Of a DNA stretch of 64,000 nucleotides, positions 50,386 through 59,854 are shown piece by piece; the stretch's first letter is position 1, and every line of letters begins with the position of its first letter. The notes below the pieces were generated by a model. The model worked only from the letters and a program-made list of their open reading frames with translations. It did no database searches and was not told where the DNA came from. The position numbers and the translations under genes were made by a program. The stretch comes from Paenibacillus_Z sp042653205 (GTDB taxonomy: Bacteria > Bacillota > Bacilli > Paenibacillales > Paenibacillaceae), in the NCBI RefSeq assembly GCF_042653205.1, contig NZ_JBHSHY010000001.1:248001-312000 (forward strand). Reading direction: 5' to 3'.

Positions 50386-51423
50386 TTAGCGTTTATGGAT
50401 GTCCGTCGGACTGATCCCGCTGAAATATTTTTTGAACGCGGTGCTAAAATACGATACGTTTTTATACCCTACCTTCTGGGCAATTTCGTAGATCGGAAGC
50501 TTTCCTGCTAGAATCAGATGCTTCGCCTGTTCCATTCGCACGCGCGTCAAGTAACCGTGAAACGTTTCGCCGGTTGTTTTCTTGAAAATATCGCAGAGGT
50601 AGTTTCGCGAGACGAATACTTTTTCGGCCAGCTCCGTCAGCGTGACCTCTTCAAAGTAGTGCTGTTGGACGTATTGGATGATAAAGTCCACGGTTTCTTT
50701 ATGTTTGTTATTGAAGCTTCGGCTTTTGCAAATCGAAGAGATCTTCTCGGCGATCCAGCAGCGGAAATCGTCAGACTTCATGATCGCGTTTATTTCTTCG
50801 TGAATGAGCGCCGGCGGAAACATCTCATCGAGCTGTAGGCCCGCTTCATTCAACGCATACGTGACCATCATCCAGCACTCTATGCCGAAACGCCGAAGCG
50901 TGGTCGGGGTCAAGACCCCCTGTTCTTCAATCTGGCGCAGGAAGTCGCCGATAATTTGCAGCGCCTGTTTCTCCTGTGAGGTTAAGATCGCCTCGCTCAA
51001 ATGCCGGTGCCATTTCACCAGGCCAATGGAAGGACTCGGACGGCGCGTAAGCTGCAGGTCATGGATGGCTCGTGTGAGAACGGTATGCAGCGTTTGCAGC
51101 GAGATCGGCTTGGATAGATAATCCTCCACATTTAAACGGAGCGCCTGACGAGCATACTCGAAGTCGTTATAGCCGCTGTGAATAATAATCTTCCCTTCAT
51201 ACCCTTCGCTCCGGAGGGAATGAATCATCTCGATGCCGTCCATGTCCGGCATGTATAGATCGGTTACGATAATGTCGGGCCGGCTCGAGCGGACAATGTC
51301 CAACCCATCCCGGCCATCCATGCCTTCTCCCGCTAACTCGGCACCTAGCTCATCCCACGGGATCATAGATTTCAACCCTCTGAGGACCGATCTGTCGTCA
51401 TCGACAATCGCGATTTTCCACAT
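50386..51423 (-). CDS. Response regulator with AraC-type DNA-binding domain (YesN-like)
   Basis: 345 residues from ATG 51423 after GAGAGGAGAACCAGCC. N-terminal receiver domain with acidic pocket (IVDDDRSVLRG), phospho-acceptor Asp in DIIVTDLYMPDMDG, and the Lys in YLSKPISLQ. A C-terminal pair of AraC helix-turn-helix motifs (LTELAEKVFVSRNYLCDIFK and IYEIAQKVGYKNVSYFSTAF). It is partner of the sensor kinase 36 bp upstream and stands directly before the sugar transporter, its likely target. Confidence 0.95.
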   Translation of the reverse strand: MWKIAIVDDDRSVLRGLKSMIPWDELGAELAGEGMDGRDGLDIVRSSRPDIIVTDLYMPDMDGIEMIHSLRSEGYEGKIIIHSGYNDFEYARQALRLNVEDYLSKPISLQTLHTVLTRAIHDLQLTRRPSPSIGLVKWHRHLSEAILTSQEKQALQIIGDFLRQIEEQGVLTPTTLRRFGIECWMMVTYALNEAGLQLDEMFPPALIHEEINAIMKSDDFRCWIAEKISSICKSRSFNNKHKETVDFIIQYVQQHYFEEVTLTELAEKVFVSRNYLCDIFKKTTGETFHGYLTRVRMEQAKHLILAGKLPIYEIAQKVGYKNVSYFSTAFKKYFSGISPTDIHKR

Positions 51424-51459
51424 GGCTGGTTCTCCTCTCGCATTCATTTCTTGGAAACA

Positions 51460-53193
51460 TTAGGATGAAGCCGTCGGCTGGCTCAGTAAAGGAATCGAAA
51501 CCGAAATCACAGTTCCGGAATTGAATGCGCTTTCAATCATTACGCCGAACGGACTGCCAAATAAAGCATCGATACGTTCGCGTACATTCCGAATCCCGTA
51601 CCCTCCCTTTACCTTTTTGCGGTTGTCCGGTCCGTTGACATGAAATCCTCTGCCGTCATCCGTTATCCGGAACGTAATTCCGCTATCGGACGAGAAGGCT
51701 TCGATCAGGATGAACCCGCTGCTGCGGCCGTGGAAGCCGTGAAGGATGGCATTCTCGACGAATGGCTGCAAGGTAATTTTCGGGATCAAAGAGGTCGTTA
51801 ACGATTCCGGAACCCGGACATCATACTCAAGCCCTTCCTCCCAGCGAAGCTGCTGAATGCGAAGGTAGCACTCCACATGCCGAAGCTCGTCGGCGATCGG
51901 AATCAGACTCTCTCCGTTGGAAAGCCCGATTCGAAACATTTGCCCCGTCAGCTCAAGGATTTCACTGATCTTATGTTGCCCCTCCTGCATCGCCATCCAA
52001 TTGATTTGATCCAGGGTGTTATATAGAAAATGTGGATTAATATTCGCTTGAAGCGCTTTCACTTCCGCTTCGCGCTGCCGGCGATGCTGGACTTCAAGCG
52101 CCTTGTACAATTCGTCGATGCGTTCCATATGCCTGCGATAGCTGTTAAACAAATAGCCGAATTCATTCCGGTAATCGTCGGGCAGGAACACTTTGCTGCT
52201 GTCAAATGCGTATTTCCCCATCGCCTGAACGAGGATCCGGAGAGGCTTAATAAGCTGTCTCGACATCGATAAGCTAATGGCAATTGTAATAAGAATCGTG
52301 GAGAGGCCGATGATCAATAAGAGTTTAGCCAGTTTAAAGCCCCCGCTCGTCACGTTCCTCCATGGCGTGATTTCGGTTAACGTCCAATCGGTATTGAACA
52401 TTTTGGACCAGGCGAGCAAATACCGCTGGCGGTTCGCTGCATCGATTCGCAAGCTCCCGGCTTCGCTTCGCGGATCTGTTACATAAGCGGAGATGTTTGC
52501 TGCGATCGGCTGGCCCACCGCAACAAGCAGATTGCCGCCGGAGTCGAACAGCATGCGGTTAGCGGGTTCAGATCCGGCTTGTATCAGACTCCGGATTGCG
52601 GATGCCTTCACGTTAATCAGAATAAGCCCTTGATATTCATCCGTGCTGGAGTAGATTTTTCTTGCGAAGCTCAAGACGGACATTTGCCCTTGGAACGTGT
52701 CGATGGTATGCTCTCCGATCCAGGTAAAATCCGTCGTTTTCACCGCCGGGTACCAGCTTTCCTGTGATAAACGCGAAAGCTTATAAAATTGCACCGATCT
52801 TTGCCGGTCGGAACGGACCGGATGCTCGATGTAGAGTTGAATGGAAAAGATATTCGAAACGCTATTGGCAATATTGGTCAAATATTGAAGCGTATCGTTG
52901 AATTTTTTATTGCGGGAATAATCGTCATCGCCGGTATACGAGAGATATTCGAGAAAATCCATGTTGAGCGTCGTGGAAAGCGAGATTTGCTCGATCGCAT
53001 CCAATTGAATCACCAATTTTTTGTTCAACTCGGTGAGCAGCCCTTGTTGATAGTAGGAAGCGGTTTTCGATAATTCCTGGGATGACACCGTATACGAAAT
53101 CCAAGTAATAATAAGCGTCAGCATGAAGATCGATCCGGCAAAGCAGGCAAAGACGATGCGATCCCAGCGGTAAATTTTTAACGGGTTGTTCAT
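51460..53193 (-). CDS. Sensor histidine kinase (YesM-like)
   Basis: 577 residues. One membrane helix near residues 10-35, an extracellular sensor domain of about 240 residues, a second helix near 285-310, then HAMP, and a His_kinase domain with INPHFLYNTLDQINWMA (phospho-His) and ATPase motifs (FVENAILHGF; ITDDGRGFHV; GGYGIRNVRERIDALFG). Member of the LytS/YesM class that senses carbohydrates or cell-envelope signals. Forms an operon with the response regulator. Confidence 0.95.
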   Translation of the reverse strand: MNNPLKIYRWDRIVFACFAGSIFMLTLIITWISYTVSSQELSKTASYYQQGLLTELNKKLVIQLDAIEQISLSTTLNMDFLEYLSYTGDDDYSRNKKFNDTLQYLTNIANSVSNIFSIQLYIEHPVRSDRQRSVQFYKLSRLSQESWYPAVKTTDFTWIGEHTIDTFQGQMSVLSFARKIYSSTDEYQGLILINVKASAIRSLIQAGSEPANRMLFDSGGNLLVAVGQPIAANISAYVTDPRSEAGSLRIDAANRQRYLLAWSKMFNTDWTLTEITPWRNVTSGGFKLAKLLLIIGLSTILITIAISLSMSRQLIKPLRILVQAMGKYAFDSSKVFLPDDYRNEFGYLFNSYRRHMERIDELYKALEVQHRRQREAEVKALQANINPHFLYNTLDQINWMAMQEGQHKISEILELTGQMFRIGLSNGESLIPIADELRHVECYLRIQQLRWEEGLEYDVRVPESLTTSLIPKITLQPFVENAILHGFHGRSSGFILIEAFSSDSGITFRITDDGRGFHVNGPDNRKKVKGGYGIRNVRERIDALFGSPFGVMIESAFNSGTVISVSIPLLSQPTASS

Positions 53194-53369
53194 TCTCTGT
53201 CCTCCGGCATGACAAGACCGAATATTATGGCGCGTTCGTGCATTTTAGTACCCTCCCGATTTTCAGTTGACTATCACCTTTCATCCTATATCATCACAAA
53301 TACAACTTCCTAGAAGATATTGCCTCAAAAGCGGACAATCTTGCTCATATGTCATCGTAAAACGACCAT

Positions 53370-53404
53370 AAAAAAAGGCCAACCAGTAGAGACTGGTTAA
53401 CCTG
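53370..53404 (-). terminator. Terminator of the GNAT gene at 53431
   Basis: AACCAGT and ACTGGTT (with GG/CC extension) around CTCT, then seven T on the minus strand. Confidence 0.85.
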
Positions 53405-53430
53405 ATCATACGAATAGCCGCCCATAAAGG

Positions 53431-54210
53431 TCACCCGAACAACTGAATGACCAGTTCTTCTTCAAATCCATGTTTGCGGTAAATGGTCTGTCCCATGTCA
53501 CTTGCCTGCAGAACAGCTAACGTTGCGCCCGCGGCTTGCATGTCTAGCAAGGCATGCCCCACCATAACGCCGCCGATTCCCCTTCTACGGAATTCCTTCA
53601 ACGTAGCGACCATGTACAAGCCTCCTACGTCGCCAGTGCGGAACGTCATGGCCGTTCCTGCCGGCACGTCATCCACATAAGCTAGAAAATACTTCATTTG
53701 TCCTTCGGGATCATACACAAATGCTTCGGTAAAGGCATTGGCCAATTCGTCCGGCAGGCCATATTCCGCCACGAACACCCGTTTGAACCTCTCCAGCTCT
53801 TCTTCCGTCTGGACGGTCACGATGCTCAAGCCTGGCATAGGAGGTTGTTGAATCGCCTTTCCTTCCAGATTAACCGCCATGCCGGACATGGTCCCGACCG
53901 GTAGAAATCCATTCGTCTTTAGCGTTTCGACTACGACTTCGTCTAGTTTATGAGAATAGACATGCCACACGCATTTCGCGCCGCGTTCTCTATAGGAGTC
54001 GATCATAGACTTCACCTGCCCGGCTGCTTGGCTCTTATCGTCATCAGCCGCTTGATAATCGAATACGCGATTAAATATCGTTAACGGCAGCTCCGTTTCG
54101 ATTCTTGCGCTATTTTCGGCACGAATAAATTTTGCGTAAGGACTGTTATCGCCCAAACGTTCAAACGTTTGGATCATGTTCTCCAAGATGGCGTCCTTTT
54201 TATTTATCAT
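53431..54210 (-). CDS. GNAT family N-acetyltransferase (260-residue class)
   Basis: 259 residues. The GNAT core is in the C-terminal half: AGTAMTFRTGDVGGLYMVAT then LKEFRRRGIGGVMVGHALL (acetyl-CoA loop R-R-x-G-x-G) and GATLAVLQASDMGQTIYRKHGFEE. The N-terminal half is a degenerate second GNAT-like domain. The substrate is unknown. The start follows GAAGGGAG. It is controlled by a promoter and operator that also occur before the macrolide-type glycosyltransferase, suggesting a common regulator and perhaps a common role in resistance to small molecules. Confidence 0.9.
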   Translation of the reverse strand: MINKKDAILENMIQTFERLGDNSPYAKFIRAENSARIETELPLTIFNRVFDYQAADDDKSQAAGQVKSMIDSYRERGAKCVWHVYSHKLDEVVVETLKTNGFLPVGTMSGMAVNLEGKAIQQPPMPGLSIVTVQTEEELERFKRVFVAEYGLPDELANAFTEAFVYDPEGQMKYFLAYVDDVPAGTAMTFRTGDVGGLYMVATLKEFRRRGIGGVMVGHALLDMQAAGATLAVLQASDMGQTIYRKHGFEEELVIQLFG

Positions 54211-54283
54211 TTCGCTATTCTCCCTTCAACCGATCCTTTCGATCAAGATCGAAATCATTGTTATCTGCGGTACCCGACAAGTT

Positions 54284-54330
54284 GTTAGATCGACCATTCT
54301 CATATTATGGATTTATCCTAGCAGTGTCAA
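54284..54330 (-). promoter_or_regulatory. Promoter and operator of the GNAT gene
   Basis: Minus strand -35 TTGACA (54330-54325), 17-bp spacer, -10 TAATAT (54307-54302), then the operator GTTAGATCGACCATTCTCAT (54284-54303 on the plus strand), 16 of 20 identical to the one at 46899. Confidence 0.75.
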
Positions 54331-54360
54331 GCTCGCTATTCAGCATATCAAGTTGTGAAC

Positions 54361-54405
54361 GCAAACAGGGAGCAGCTGCCACGCGGCGATCTGCTCCCTG
54401 TTTGC
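54361..54405 (-). terminator. Hairpin after the DinB gene
   Basis: A perfect 15-bp stem, GCAAACAGGGAGCAG and CTGCTCCCTGTTTGC (15-base loop). No T-run, but placed at the 3' end of the dinB-like gene. Confidence 0.65.
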
Positions 54406-54452
54406 GATGCTACAGTTTCCCGATTTAGTCCGGCGGATCAGATCTGCCTGCT

Positions 54453-54935
54453 CTACGTGAGGGCTACATCTGATTCCATGGCTTTAAGCTGGCTCGAAAT
54501 GATACCAAGGTGCATGGCTTCGTGCATTAGTGCGAAATTGAAAAGCTCGCCGGAGGTCATGAATTGGAACGGGCCCATTTGGTATGGCGATTGCAGCTTC
54601 ACGTCCAGCATCTCGGGCGTCAGTTCTGAGAGACGGGACAGCTGCGCCATTAACTGTTCGGTCAGCTCCTCCTTCGAGGGCGGAGCAATCATCCATTCCG
54701 ACGGTTTCGTTCCGGAGCCGAACAAGGATTCATAATGAGGCGGTATTGCAGACGGAACTCCGAAGGATAGAGCGGCGTATCCATCCATCCAATTAACGAT
54801 ATGACCGGCATTCCAACGAATCGTGTTATTAAAGCCTCTCGCTTGAATATCGAATCGATCTTCCGAAATGCCTTGGAGCTGCCCGATCACGAGCTGATGC
54901 AGTACTTTTCCGCTTGCAAGAATCGTATTGGCCAT
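54453..54935 (-). CDS. DinB family protein
   Basis: 160 residues, four-helix bundle of the DinB/YfiT type. The metal-binding histidines are visible: first in NAGHIVNWM, then HEAMHLG near the end. Family members include bacillithiol S-transferases and uncharacterised DNA-damage-induced proteins. It is divergent from the LysR-type regulator at 55129, which may control it. Confidence 0.92.
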   Translation of the reverse strand: MANTILASGKVLHQLVIGQLQGISEDRFDIQARGFNNTIRWNAGHIVNWMDGYAALSFGVPSAIPPHYESLFGSGTKPSEWMIAPPSKEELTEQLMAQLSRLSELTPEMLDVKLQSPYQMGPFQFMTSGELFNFALMHEAMHLGIISSQLKAMESDVALT

Positions 54936-55128
54936 GATTAACGCCTCCCGTGTCCATTGTTGAACGTATCGCTGTCACATTTAAAGGGTACTCCCCTCTC
55001 CACCTCGCAGCCATCACGAGATTCCGATTCAAATGATCGGTTTCAGTAATGATCGTATGAAGGCGTGGTGTAACCTGGACTTTCATTTATAATGAGTAGA
55101 GAGCGCTTATGAAAAGGGGGAACGAGGA

Positions 55129-56040
55129 GTGGAGTTCAGGCAACTCGAGTATTTTGCCGCCGTTTGCAAGGAAATGCATTTCTCTAGAGCGGCAGAGAAC
55201 CTGTGCACGACACAGTCGAATCTGAGTCAACAGATCAAGTTTTTGGAAAACGAGCTCGGGATACCTCTATTTGATCGCATTGGCAAACGGATTGCTTTGA
55301 CGGAGGCAGGTACGATCTTGCTGGATCAATGTCATCTTATTTTCGAACGCATCGACTATATTAAGGGAGCGATTACGGATCTGAAGCGTTTGGAAGCCGG
55401 CAGGCTGGACATCGGGATTCTTCCTGGAGATGGAGATTTGCTGTTCGATACATTGCTGATCAATTTCCACCGTACCTATCCCAAGCTGTCGATACGCGTA
55501 ACGGAGACCGTGGATGTCTATGAACAGGTTGTTGACGGCACAAGGGATCTGGGCGTTACGGTTGTGCCTGCGAATCCGGATGATCGCATCTCGATCGTTC
55601 CGTTGTTCCACGAGGAGTTTGCATTGGCCATCCATGCGGATCACCCCTTCGCGAAGTCAAAGGCGATCCCCTTCGAACAATTGCAGCAGCTTAAGATGGT
55701 GATGTTCGGGCCAGAGCATCAAATTACGAAGGTCATTCATTCCTGCTGCCAAGAAAAGGGAATCACCCTAGAGAATCCAATCGTGACCTCTACGCTATCG
55801 ACGCTGCTGTCCTTAGTCGAACAAGGATTAGGCGCGGCCATTCTTCCGCGGCTGCTGCTCGATTACCTCAAACGCCATAAGATCTCAGCCGTCACGCTGC
55901 TCCATCCGACGCCAAGCCAGGATATTTGCATTCTCTATCGAACGGATAAATTTATGGGGCAAGCTGCAAAAATATTTATCGAAGAGCTGAAATCTTTTGT
56001 TCAAAGCGTAAAGGAACTTTCCACGCGGTCTTTGGGGTAA
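55129..56040 (+). CDS. LysR family transcriptional regulator
   Basis: 303 residues from GTG 55129 (AACGAGGA upstream). N-terminal winged helix (FRQLEYFAAVCKEMHFSRAA, then LCTTQSNLSQQIKFLENELG), followed by the periplasmic-binding-like effector domain of the CbbR/CynR type (GRLDIGILPGDGDLLFDTLL). A terminator follows. Divergent from dinB. Confidence 0.94.
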   Translation: MEFRQLEYFAAVCKEMHFSRAAENLCTTQSNLSQQIKFLENELGIPLFDRIGKRIALTEAGTILLDQCHLIFERIDYIKGAITDLKRLEAGRLDIGILPGDGDLLFDTLLINFHRTYPKLSIRVTETVDVYEQVVDGTRDLGVTVVPANPDDRISIVPLFHEEFALAIHADHPFAKSKAIPFEQLQQLKMVMFGPEHQITKVIHSCCQEKGITLENPIVTSTLSTLLSLVEQGLGAAILPRLLLDYLKRHKISAVTLLHPTPSQDICILYRTDKFMGQAAKIFIEELKSFVQSVKELSTRSLG

Positions 56041-56063
56041 ATGGCCGGGGCTGGTATAAATTA

Positions 56064-56094
56064 AAGGAGCAGTTGCCGTGGCAATCTGCTCCTT
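56064..56094 (+). terminator. Terminator of the LysR gene
   Basis: AAGGAGCAG-TTGCC and GGCAA-CTGCTCCTT form a long two-part stem followed by GTT. Confidence 0.7.
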
Positions 56095-56133
56095 GTTAAT
56101 CATCTGCTGCTATTTGACGCGTCGGCCGATGAC

Positions 56134-56757
56134 TTATTTCTTGCGTTCTAACGTTCTAAGGATGAAGGACGAAAAATCATTTGGCTTTCGACCTAATAGC
56201 CATGTTAAAACATTAGAATTGCCTCTAGACCCATGTTCATTGTAATGCTGAAACATCTTTAAGATTGTCGTGACTTGATAGTCTCCCGCTCCATGTTTTT
56301 TTAATTGCGATGCGAGCATTTCGTGTGAAGGCGTTTCAACTTTAATCTCATGGCCAAACTGCTGTTCCATGGCGGCTATCATATCGGACAACGATAAATT
56401 TTCAGGCCCGCAAAGTTCATACGTGGCCCATGTATGTCCTGGACTCGTAAGAATGATTGAAGCCGCCTCAGCCAAATCCTCTAAGTCAACCATACCGATG
56501 CGTGTTTCTTGCGTCGTAAAATAGTTTTGTTGGAAGATGCCTTGCTCAGTAAGCGACTCCCAAGACTCGAGAATATTCTGCATCAATACCCCAGGCTGAA
56601 TAATCGTATAGGGGATACCCGAATTCACCAGGCGCTCCTCGATGAGCAGTTTTTTGTGGTGATGCGGCATTTCATGAATGAGGGGATGGATGACGGAATG
56701 GAAGACAACATGTTCGATTTCGGCCAAGCGGGCTGCTTCGATGATCTAGTGCTTTCA
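56134..56757 (-). pseudogene. NmrA-like NAD(P)-binding protein, internally deleted
   Basis: The frame from 56757 reads IIEAARLAEIEHVVFHSVIH, then GIPYTIIQPGVLMQNI, LSLSDMIAAMEQQFG and a final FILRTLERKK, the C-terminal two thirds of an NmrA-family Rossmann protein (full length about 280-290). The N-terminal part with the NAD(P) site is missing except for a possible scrap (SGKTGRAVVKAL) in another frame, which is fused to the acetolactate synthase gene. The last ATG at 56727 could still start a 197-residue product, but without the cofactor site. Confidence 0.75.
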
Positions 56758-57961
56758 CTACTGCACGACCCGTTTTCCCGCTGATCAATTCCATAACATA
56801 TTGCGGCTTTAAGACGGCCTCCGAGTCCGTGTAGCGAAGCGGGTACCGCTGCTTAGTTGCTTGTAATTCCTCCAGCCAAGCGTCCGATTTTGCCGGTTTT
56901 GCATGCGCATTCGCCAGTTGAAGGACGGATTTGACGTCGCCGATGCAGGGGATCGCCGTCGGCACGATTTTGCTGATCTCCGCGGGATCGATGTCGATGT
57001 GCGCGATCGTGTTCGCCTTGGGCGCGAACCCGCTCGTTTTCATCGTGACCCGGTCATCGAAGCGCGCGCCGATGCCGATCAGCAGATCGCAGTTCTGCAG
57101 CGCCTTGTTCGCCGTATACGTGCCGTGCATTCCCGGCATGCCCAGCCATAATTCATGGGCGATGGGGAATCCGCCCAATCCAAGCAGCGTCGTCGTGACC
57201 GGTATTCGCGTTGTGCCGACGAATTCGAGCAGCTCCTTGGCCGCGTCCGAATGGATGACGCCCGCTCCCGCCAGAATAACCGGAGGTTCGGCTTTTTGGA
57301 TCGCTTGGAGTAAGGCCGCGATTTGAACCTTATCCGGGATCGTATCCGGCTCATACCCGCGAATTCGCAGAACGCCCGTCGGATATTCGAAGCGCATCGT
57401 TTGGCTCGTCACGTCCTTCGGAATATCGATCACGACCGGGCCCTTGCGCCCGGTTGAGGCGATGTAGAAGGCTTCGCGGATGATCCCCGGCAGTTCTCGG
57501 ACATTGCGAACCAAATAAGTATGCTTCGAGATCGGCATCGTGATTCCGGTAATATCCGCTTCTTGAAATGCATCGGTGCCGATAAGCGGCGTGGCGACGT
57601 TGCCGGTGATCACGACTAACGGAACGGAGTCCATATGGGCCGTGGCGATGCCCGTGACGAGATTCGTAGCTCCGGGACCCGACGTCGCGAAGCATACGCC
57701 GACTTTTCCCGTTGCGCGCGCATAGCCGTCCGCGGCGTGGATAGCCCCCTGCTCATGCCGCGTTAAGATATGCTTGAAATCCGGATTCGCTTGAATGGCG
57801 TCGTAGATATTCAGCACACTGCCGCCCGGAATGCCGAACACGCATTCCACGCCTTCGAGCAGCAAGCTTCTGAGCAGCACTTCCGATCCGGTTACAATTT
57901 CGTTGTTCATGAGCTCGCGCATGCTTTCTTCCGTCGAGTGTTGCCTATCGGTCTCGATCAT
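56672..57961 (-). pseudogene. ilvB: Acetolactate synthase large subunit, 3'-truncated and fused to NmrA sequence
   Basis: The frame gives 429 residues from ATG 57961 (AAAGGGAGG upstream). Up to about residue 405 it is a typical IlvB: GSEVLLRSLLLEGVECVFGI, the TPP-activating Glu in TRHEQGAIHAADGYARATG, the FAD/central domain, and LKPQYVMELI. A complete IlvB is about 570 residues; the TPP-binding C-terminal domain (GDG...NN) is lost. After LKPQYVMELI the frame enters SGKTGRAVVKAL, resembling the NmrA start, then nonsense. The enzyme cannot be active. No ilvN or ilvC is linked. Confidence 0.85.
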
Positions 57962-58148
57962 GCTGTAGCCTCCCTTTGGCAGCGTATACCGGTGTTGTGC
58001 TTTCCGCGGACCATGGATTACGAATGATTTGCCGTTGCCTCATTGTATGTAATTTGAAATTTCCGATCAATACCGCGTTTTCTATCAGTCTGATAGGCTA
58101 GGCCGATCATTCGTGCGGCCGTATCCGCCTCCTGGATAAAATTGACCC

Positions 58149-58181
58149 AAAAAAAAACAAAAAGCCGCGTTTTCGCGGCCT
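58149..58181 (-). terminator. Terminator of the Lrp gene
   Basis: GGCCGCG-AAAA-CGCGGC followed on the minus strand by TTTTTGTTTTTTTTT, 75 bp after the Lrp stop. Confidence 0.9.
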
Positions 58182-58255
58182 TAAACTTGCTGCACGATTG
58201 GCACGAGTGAATTGGAACCAATTCGTCCCTAGCGCTTTTTTCGCATTTACTCTCA

Positions 58256-58675
58256 TTAGGACTTTAACTTTGCAATTGATAGGTTAACACGATAGTGGCC
58301 ATACTTTAAGATGCGGTCAAGAAAGCCTTCCATGTCTTCATTTGCGGCAAAGTGCGCGGTCAACAAAAAAGAACATCCATCCCCACTGATCCGGTGTACT
58401 TCGGTAATCGCCTCTTCCACTCTGAAAAACGTATAAAACGCTGGATGATTGACCGCATCCACATAAATCTGAATAAATGCAGTCAAAGGCTGTCCAAGTT
58501 TCGCCTTATTCGTCGCAATCGTATATTGTTCAATGATGCCTAGATCCTCTAACCTTCGAATTCGGTTGCCCACAGCTTGCCCCGTCATATGAATCTCTTG
58601 ACCAATATCCTTCCATTGCATCCTTGAATTTTTCCTTAATAATTCCAGTATCTTGAGATCCACATCATCAATCAT
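58256..58675 (-). CDS. Lrp/AsnC family transcriptional regulator
   Basis: 139 residues. N-terminal helix-turn-helix (LKILELLRKNSRMQWKDIGQ; TGQAVGNRIRRLEDLGIIEQ) and C-terminal RAM (ACT-like) domain for amino-acid sensing (AITEVHRISGDGCSFLLTAH). The start follows GAAAGGAAG. It is divergent from the membrane protein gene at 58859, separated by 183 bp, which is a likely target. Such pairs often concern amino-acid export. Confidence 0.93.
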   Translation of the reverse strand: MIDDVDLKILELLRKNSRMQWKDIGQEIHMTGQAVGNRIRRLEDLGIIEQYTIATNKAKLGQPLTAFIQIYVDAVNHPAFYTFFRVEEAITEVHRISGDGCSFLLTAHFAANEDMEGFLDRILKYGHYRVNLSIAKLKS

Positions 58676-58858
58676 AAGTCGTTCTTCCTTTCATCATGAA
58701 ACTAGGAAGCAGAAAACCGTTTCATCAACTTATTCTGTTCATTCGTAATCGTCTCTATACTTAGCTATATCAACTTACCCCTACAAGTCGAGGAGCTATC
58801 TTAATATATAGCACAGACAAGTAGGAATACAATGTAAGTTTACGAAGGGGTGTAAGAG

Positions 58859-59797
58859 ATGAATGCAACCGTCTCAAAGAAAGTAACGATTCGTTCGTAT
58901 ATGATTGCTTTTCTATTTATTATCTCGATGATTACCGCTGCAGCGATCTTGAACGATCACCAGCTTATTCTGCCAGAAGCTGCAGCAATGGCGGTTGCGA
59001 TGTGGGTGTACCGGGAAGAAGGATGGATCAGACAGCCTGCGAAGATTTTTCTTGCACCGTCTATCACCGCTGCCCTCGGTTTCGTGGTCAATCACTTCAA
59101 TATGCCTTATCTAGCAAAGGTTAGTCTGGCCATCGTACTCATCATGCTCACTATGCGTATCCTTCAATCCAACTTAGCACCGTCGATTGCAACGGGTTTA
59201 CTGCCGTTGGTTGTGAATGCAACCGAATGGTCGTTTATGATATCGGTGATCATTGAAACGTTCCTATTAATGCTCGGCGTTCTCGTATTTCAATTCCATA
59301 AAGGACTTGAGAAGAAAGTTAAGCTAAATTACAGGTATATGCTCGTTTTCTTGGTGATGACGTTCGTGTGGATGGGTTTATGCTGGCTTGTTGGACTTCA
59401 ACAACTTACGGTTATTCCGCCGGTTCTCGTTGTTGTGTTTGAATCGCTTCAGAAGCCGATGTATATCGGCAAGATGGCTTTTAAGCAAGTCGTTGTGTTG
59501 ACAATCGCTGCGACGGTCGGAACGCTGTTGTACTTGGCTATTGGCAGGTGGATCGTGGTAACGGCGTTAGATATGATCGTCATGCTGATTCTGTTGCGTA
59601 TTGTCGGCATGCGCATGCCGGCCGCGTACGGTTTTACACTGCTGCCGTTAGTTTTCCCGAAAGATCATGTTCCGATGTTGCCGTTCGTTTCATTGGTTGC
59701 CTCTGCATTGCTGTTAACCTTGGTGCTGGCGTATAAAAAGGTTGAAATGAAGCGAAGGACGTTCTCGCCCGCGCCCAGACCGGACGCCGAGGAATGA
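58859..59797 (+). CDS. Polytopic membrane protein of unknown family
   Basis: 312 residues with about ten hydrophobic segments and a short charged tail. Two halves look alike: LPEAAAMAVAMWVYREEGWI...LAPSITAALGFVV and PPVLVVVFESLQKP... which recalls the HPP family, but no HPP motif is clear. The start follows GAAGGGGTGTAAGAG. Divergent from an Lrp-type regulator, which suggests a transporter for amino acids or a related solute (inference). 57 bp upstream of the SIMPL gene on the same strand. Confidence 0.75.
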   Translation: MNATVSKKVTIRSYMIAFLFIISMITAAAILNDHQLILPEAAAMAVAMWVYREEGWIRQPAKIFLAPSITAALGFVVNHFNMPYLAKVSLAIVLIMLTMRILQSNLAPSIATGLLPLVVNATEWSFMISVIIETFLLMLGVLVFQFHKGLEKKVKLNYRYMLVFLVMTFVWMGLCWLVGLQQLTVIPPVLVVVFESLQKPMYIGKMAFKQVVVLTIAATVGTLLYLAIGRWIVVTALDMIVMLILLRIVGMRMPAAYGFTLLPLVFPKDHVPMLPFVSLVASALLLTLVLAYKKVEMKRRTFSPAPRPDAEE

Positions 59798-59854
59798 TGA
59801 GGCCGCCGTTCCCATATATTAGGCTATACCCTGTCTCATGAAAGGAGGCTGGCG

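Noticed and set aside
58018..58260. Region upstream of truncated ilvB, considered as a T-box or leucine leader
   Set aside because: No T-box sequence or leader peptide is visible. The hairpin with a long T-run there belongs to the end of the Lrp gene on the minus strand.
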